Shown: positions 60,261 through 64,000 of the stretch, piece by piece
Layout: every line of letters begins with the position of its first letter
Position numbering within the stretch: position 1 is the stretch's first letter
DNA from: Micromonospora_G sp044458865
GTDB lineage: Bacteria > Actinomycetota > Actinomycetes > Mycobacteriales > Micromonosporaceae
NCBI RefSeq assembly: GCF_044458865.1
Contig: NZ_JBITIH010000003.1
Location: forward strand, 248,001 to 312,000
DNA: 64,000 nucleotides
Reading direction: 5' to 3'
Program-made: the position numbers and the translations under genes
The notes under the pieces: generated by a model
The model's database searches: none
The model's input: only the letters and a program-made list of their open reading frames with translations
Told to the model about the DNA's origin: nothing

Positions 60261-61427
60261 CTATTCCGACGCCGACCGGGCCAGCGCCCGCTCGACCAGC
60301 AGTCCGGTCGCGCAGAGCAGTTCCTCACCGCCCGCCGGCCCGACAAGCTGAAGGCTCGGCGGTACGACCGCGTCCGATCCCGTTGCCGTCGCCGATCCCG
60401 TTGCCGTCGCCGTCGCCGTTATCGGCATCGCGAGCGCCGGTACGCCGGCAAGGTTGAACGGCGCGGTCAGCGCGGTGAGCGGGAACCCGACAAAGTCGGT
60501 CAACGTCGGCGGTGGCGCCACCATGGTCGGCAGAGCCAACGCCTCCACCTCGCTCAGCGCCGCCGACACCTTCGCCCGCCAGACCTGTCGGACGGACATC
60601 GCCTCGGCCAACGCCGCGACGCCCACCTCGCCACCACTACGCAGTCCGCCACTGACAAACGGGCTCAGGCTCTCAAGGTCGACCAGCCGGTGATGGTTGT
60701 GCCACAGTTCGCCGAGGACAATCGTCACGAAAGCATCGATGCTCGCCTCCCACCCGTCCAGACGTACCTCCCGGACCGTGAACCCGGCGGCGTCGAGCAC
60801 CGCATCGACGGCCTCCTCCATCGCCGATTCCACCCCCGCTATCCGCAACCGCCCTATCCGCTGGACAGGAGCAGCCGCCACCACAAAACCGGGTTCGAGC
60901 AGCCGCATCCCGGTGACCACACCGGTCACGTCACGGGCGATCGGGCCGACGGTGTCAAGGCTCTGCGCGAGCGGCCACACCCCGGCGGTCGGCACCCGCC
61001 CCCATGTCGTCTTGAGCCCCACCACCCCGCAACAGGCGGCGGGAAGCCGCACCGACCCACCGGTATCCGTACCCAGCGCGACGTCAACCTCGCCGGTGGC
61101 CACCGCCACCGCACTGCCACTCGACGAACCACCGGGGATACGGTCAGGCGACAACGGATTGACCGGAGTGCCGAAGACCGCGTTGTCCCCCACGGGGCTG
61201 AGGCAGAGTTCGGTCAGGTTCGTCTTCCCCACCAGGTACGCGCCGGACGCCCGGATACCTGCGAGGCATTCGGCGTCGACGAGCGCCGGGGTGGCCGCGT
61301 CCCGTACGGCCGCGGAAGCGGCCGTGGTGACCACACCCGCCATGTCGATCACGTCCTTCACCGCGACCCGCACCCGGTCGTCGGCTGTGCCATCGGGTGG
61401 CGGGAACCGCCGGATCCAGGTCGTCAT
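60261..61427 (-). CDS. Amidase (amidase-signature family)
   Basis: A 388-residue enzyme with the Ser-cisSer-Lys triad visible: Lys24 in VRVAVKDVIDMAG, cis-Ser99 in PGGSSSGSA and nucleophile Ser123 in GTDTGGSVRLPA. It hydrolyses an amide bond; members range from indole-acetamide hydrolases to GatA-like proteins, but there is no gatB/gatC neighbour. The ATG at 61427 (MTTWIRRFPPPDG) is chosen; the upstream extension is arginine/proline-rich. The C-terminal part (about 325-388) is threonine/alanine-rich. Confidence 0.9.
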   Translation of the reverse strand: MTTWIRRFPPPDGTADDRVRVAVKDVIDMAGVVTTAASAAVRDAATPALVDAECLAGIRASGAYLVGKTNLTELCLSPVGDNAVFGTPVNPLSPDRIPGGSSSGSAVAVATGEVDVALGTDTGGSVRLPAACCGVVGLKTTWGRVPTAGVWPLAQSLDTVGPIARDVTGVVTGMRLLEPGFVVAAAPVQRIGRLRIAGVESAMEEAVDAVLDAAGFTVREVRLDGWEASIDAFVTIVLGELWHNHHRLVDLESLSPFVSGGLRSGGEVGVAALAEAMSVRQVWRAKVSAALSEVEALALPTMVAPPPTLTDFVGFPLTALTAPFNLAGVPALAMPITATATATGSATATGSDAVVPPSLQLVGPAGGEELLCATGLLVERALARSASE

Positions 61428-61533
61428 CGACCGACCGTACGAGCCGGCGGCGAGCAGGGCGAACCATTTCCTTGGCGCGTTCCCTGGCGCGCCGCTTGGC
61501 AGGCAAGGATCCGCTCGCACGTTGTCACTCTCT

Positions 61534-61575
61534 TTCAGTAGCCTGCCCGGCGGCTTCAGTAGCCTGCCCGGCGGG
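61534..61575. repeat. 21-nt tandem duplication
   Basis: Units 61534-61554 and 61555-61575 (core TTCAGTAGCCTGCCCGGCGG), intergenic upstream of the amidase gene. Confidence 0.85.
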
Positions 61576-61630
61576 CTGACTGAACCCTGTCCTCGGCACT
61601 GAGCGGCAGAGCCCGGACGAAGGAGATGAG

Positions 61631-62070
61631 TTGTCGGCTATCGCGTCACTCCTCCTGGTCCCCAGGAGGAGCATTCCCGAGCTGGCCCGGTTGGCCCGCA
61701 CGTCATCGTCGTCACTCCACTCTTACCTGACCGAGCACGGACGCCAGCCACAGAAGGAGTACGACTGGTCCGGTACTGCAGCTACCTGGAGGAGCGTGAC
61801 GTAGACCTGGAGCAGTCGGAGTTTGATGCCGATCCAGCGGCCATCAACAAGGTGTACGGCGTGACAGTGCTCATCACACCAGCGCACAGGCGCCTTCTGG
61901 ATCAGCTCGACCCCGCAGGCCACCGTGCGGAGGAGTTGGCCGCACACTTCGAGGAGATGGGGCTGGACTTCGAAGAGAGTGGCATGGCCGGTTTGGATGG
62001 GCTGGGACTGCTGCACGACACCATCGCCGAACTCGGCAGCGACCAGGTATTGCAGCTGCACGTCGGCTGA
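61631..62070 (+). pseudogene. Frameshifted hypothetical gene
   Basis: A TTG at 61631 with AAGGAG 5 bases upstream opens a normal-looking frame (SAIASLLLVPRRSIPELARL, then QPQKEYDWSG). At 61772-61774 the sequence continues sensibly only in another frame (YCSYLEERDVDLEQSEFDAD, then HRRLLDQLDPAGHRAEELAA) to the stop at 62070. Loss of one base between WSG and YCSY explains it. The restored protein would have about 147 residues. The second half alone can be read from a GTG at 61852 (72 residues). Function unknown. Confidence 0.6.
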
Positions 62071-62264
62071 CACCGGACGACCGTCAGTGGTCCGCGAACC
62101 GGCCGGCACCCATGAGAGCTGCGCAAACCTTGCCACACGGAACCTCAAGGGCAACGCAGGTAGCGTGCGCGACCCGGTACAAGCGGTGGCTACGGGCGAC
62201 CTACGAGATTACATCGACCCGGGAGGATTCCCGCTGGTCAGAGAAGCTTTTTGCTGATCTTCGA

Positions 62265-62308
62265 GGTGCCCCCGGCAGGATTCGAACCTGCGACACACGG
62301 TTTAGGAA
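62265..62308 (-). other. 3' fragment of a tRNA-Arg(CCT) gene, probable attachment site
   Basis: On the minus strand this 44-nt piece runs from the anticodon loop (TTCCTAA, anticodon CCT) through ACCGT, variable loop, a perfect T-arm (GCAGG TTCGAAT CCTGC), the acceptor strand CGGGGGC, discriminator A and CC. The matching 5' half (GCCCCCG, D-arm, ACGGT) is absent from the adjoining sequence. Such 3' tRNA copies are the usual result of integrase-mediated insertion. By that logic the element lies on the right (beyond 62308) and the native chromosome on the left. Confidence 0.7.
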
Positions 62309-62435
62309 GGGGACGCAGTACAACGGTTCGACCTGCCCCTGACCAGGCGAAACGGGCGGGCTCGCTCCGATCGACCGCAAGATCATTGCACGTACTCTGC
62401 ACAGCCCCGGCTTTCGGCAACCCCGATCACTTGAT

Positions 62436-62762
62436 CTACGTGCGCTCAGCCTCGACAGTACGCACGATCTCGTCAGCGACCGTGGCTGAAACAGTGAGCG
62501 CGATGGACCACGCCTCATCGTCGGCCCCGATCAGGATCACCGCCTCGTCGGACCCGGATCCGCTGGCAGCCCAGAAGACCGGGACACCGGCGGCGTTCCC
62601 CGTGGCGATCGAGCGGCGAGCAACCCAGTCCGCCGCCCGGACGTTCCGCAGCCGCAACAGGCACTCGATCGGGGCCTCGAAGTTGAGTTCCCACCCGTCG
62701 GCTTGGAGCTTCACCCTTGCCGCGCTGCCCTCGTCCCAGGCGTCGATCACCACGCTGACCAT
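62436..62762 (-). CDS. Hypothetical small protein
   Basis: A 108-residue protein starting MVSVVIDAWDEGSAARVKLQ, acidic, mixed alpha/beta, without signal or membrane segment. No family recognised. The ATG at 62762 is chosen because the upstream residues of the longer frame are not preceded by a ribosome-binding site. It lies to the right of the tRNA fragment, hence possibly in an integrated element. Confidence 0.55.
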   Translation of the reverse strand: MVSVVIDAWDEGSAARVKLQADGWELNFEAPIECLLRLRNVRAADWVARRSIATGNAAGVPVFWAASGSGSDEAVILIGADDEAWSIALTVSATVADEIVRTVEAERT

Positions 62763-62884
62763 TGCGCGATTCTCGCATCGCCCTGCTTGCAAAGATCAAG
62801 ACTGCTGTCGGCCGAAGTCAGTGAGCGTAGTTGACCTGCTCGGCTTGTCGATTGCCGTCGCTCGACGCCCACGCCTGTCAGCCG

Positions 62885-62916
62885 GCTTGGCTGTACCGAT
62901 GGCTGTACAGCCAAGC
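62885..62916. repeat. Short inverted repeat
   Basis: Perfect 12-bp arms (62885-62896 and 62905-62916, GCTTGGCTGTAC) with an 8-nt loop, in the gap between divergent small genes. It could be an operator or recombination site. Confidence 0.6.
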
Positions 62917-62985
62917 ACTTTCGCGCCCTTGCGTCCGCCCCCGCTTGGCTTCATGATCCGCTCAACGCGAACGTAAAGGGAGCAC

Positions 62986-63426
62986 ATGGGCACCTGGGAT
63001 GACGGTCCCTTTGACAACGACAGCGCCGCCGACTGGTGCGGTGACCTCCACGATGCCGACCCGTCCGCACGGGCGGCGATTGTTCGTGCTGCCCTGACAA
63101 CGGCAGCATTCAACGCCGGATACCTCGACTATGACGATGCCGTCTCAGCCATCGCCGCTGCGGCGATCGTGGCCTCTCAGATGCCCGGCGGAGAGCCGAT
63201 GACCTCGCCGTACGCGCCGGACTTCCTGCTTGCTGGTGAATCCCTTGACTTGGACGACGACCTGCCACAGCTGGCTGTCGAGGCACTTGACCGAGTCCTC
63301 AGCGACGACTCGGAGTGGCGGAGCCAATGGAGCGAGGCGGGAGCGAGCGAGTTCCCGCAGATCAATACGCTCCGCGCGGTGCTGTCCGGTCCGCCTGAAC
63401 TGCCCGGTCAGATCGCGCTGCTTTAG
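62986..63426 (+). CDS. DUF4259-family protein
   Basis: A 146-residue acidic protein beginning MGTWDDGPFDNDSAADWCGD, the recognisable start of DUF4259 proteins, and including LHDADPSARAAIVRAALTTA. Function of the family is unknown. GGGAGC lies before the ATG. It is located in the region right of the tRNA fragment. Confidence 0.85.
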   Translation: MGTWDDGPFDNDSAADWCGDLHDADPSARAAIVRAALTTAAFNAGYLDYDDAVSAIAAAAIVASQMPGGEPMTSPYAPDFLLAGESLDLDDDLPQLAVEALDRVLSDDSEWRSQWSEAGASEFPQINTLRAVLSGPPELPGQIALL

Positions 63427-63683
63427 CTGGCCACACCCTCAGTTTGGAAGATCGCGATTTAGTGACCTGATCTGCCCGAAGTGGCTAGTCATCAGCAATG
63501 CCGTGGTGCCCGCACCTGCCCGCTGATAACCGTCTACGGCACCGACTTATGGCACGTGAATGCCACGACGCTCGGGCTGCGGCGGCCCGGCGCCGCGCCC
63601 TCGACAGCCGTCAACCACCCCGTGATCGTCGCGGCCCACGAACTCGCTTGGTTCGATGATCCGCCCTTGGCGACAATGCCTAG

Positions 63684-64000
63684 GTGGACGTTCCGGGAGA
63701 GTTGCCCTTGGCGGACCTGCTCGCACTCGGCCAGCTGGCCTACCTCCGGCAGCGATCCCTGCGTAACCCTCGCTACCGAGACGCCAGCTACGTTCGCCTG
63801 TTCGTGACACCTCGCTACCTGCGGTGGAGCCGTCCTTCGGTCTTCGATCGAGACCTAGATGCGGTACGGCGCAGCCTCTCGGTCTATGAACGGCTAGCAC
63901 AGCGCGGCAGCGCCGGGACTGATGACGCCTGGCAAGAGGTCCTAATGGGCGTGGATCACCTGCTCTCCGAGGGTCAGCGCCGGGCCGGGCACCGGATACG
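63684..64000 (+). CDS. Hypothetical protein, 5' part (runs off the window)
   Basis: An open frame from a GTG at 63684 continues without stop to the end of the window (105 codons seen). It reads VDVPGELPLADLLALGQLAY, then LRNPRYRDASYVRLFVTPRY and LMGVDHLLSEGQRRAGHRIR: a helical, basic, ordinary-looking protein. No family recognised from this part. The product is cut by the right edge. Confidence 0.6.
   Translation, partial: MDVPGELPLADLLALGQLAYLRQRSLRNPRYRDASYVRLFVTPRYLRWSRPSVFDRDLDAVRRSLSVYERLAQRGSAGTDDAWQEVLMGVDHLLSEGQRRAGHRI

Noticed and set aside
62251..62976. Plus-strand open frame starting with EVPPAGFEPATHGLG
   Set aside because: This peptide is the well-known antisense translation of a tRNA T-arm and acceptor stem; it arises from the tRNA fragment at 62265-62308.
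63481..63807. 108-codon open frame at the right end
   Set aside because: Overlaps the more natural frame starting at 63684 and has poor composition with many cysteine/tryptophan residues.

Overview
The window is high-GC actinomycete DNA. Frequent GTG starts, GTACG-rich coding sequence, a SARP-type regulator, SigE-family sigma factor, FxSxx-COOH RiPP genes and a DivIVA/GntR module together suggest Micromonosporaceae (Micromonospora or a close relative). The family assignment is inference from gene content and style; no marker gene (rRNA, rpoB) is present.

Layout, left to right. 0-8.2 kb: a SARP-like regulator with a membrane tail, a lipoprotein, and a complete five-gene branched-chain amino acid ABC transporter (livKGFHM order on the minus strand). 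8.2-12.6 kb: a Tat-exported PhoX-type protein, a DivIVA-domain small-gene operon divergent from a GntR regulator, and three small helical-protein genes of unknown function. 12.6-21.4 kb: a type I-G (formerly I-U) CRISPR-Cas locus with 25 repeats and 24 spacers. Its minus-strand operon runs csb1 (cas7), csb2 (cas5-cas6), cas3 (HD at the C-terminus) and a 324-residue Csb3/Cas8-like protein. No cas1, cas2, cas4 or full-size csx17 is in the window. 21.4-32.8 kb: a small HTH protein, an ECF sigma factor coupled to a membrane-anchored partner, a large secreted subtilisin, a HEAT-repeat protein and an uncharacterised membrane-protein pair. 33.2-41.9 kb: a complete FxSxx-COOH system, with precursor (fxsA), radical SAM/SPASM enzyme (fxsB), HEXXH protein, a giant ParA-TIR-NB-ARC-TPR protein (fxsT) and a TIR-like protein (fxsC). 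42-47 kb: HAD hydrolase, secreted GDPD, spermidine-synthase-like membrane protein and a secreted coiled-coil protein with a peptidoglycan-hydrolase-like C-terminus. 47.1-51.9 kb: a tightly coupled six-gene signalling operon (zinc ribbon, small membrane protein, receiver-SpoIIE phosphatase, CHASE3-type kinase, response regulator, inositol monophosphatase). 52-61.4 kb: M28 membrane peptidase, Smr protein, TPR protein, ROK kinase, ABC-F protein, BON-methyltransferase, FMN reductase and amidase. 61.6 kb to the end: a frameshifted gene, a 44-nt 3' fragment of a tRNA-Arg(CCT) gene that looks like an attachment site, then small genes that may belong to an integrated element extending beyond the window.

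Gene cooperation: the liv genes form one uptake system. The cas genes plus array form an interference module that must obtain spacers from adaptation genes elsewhere, or is no longer acquiring. The fxs genes form a peptide-modification cluster tied to STAND/TIR signalling proteins. The 47-52 kb operon reads as a two-component and phosphatase relay. Three copies of a long, nearly identical palindrome (25.05, 42.92 and 54.56 kb) sit immediately after genes and look like a dispersed terminator-type repeat. Three small genes look broken by single-base shifts (9.9, 60.0 and 61.8 kb); either they are pseudogenes or the assembly has indels there.
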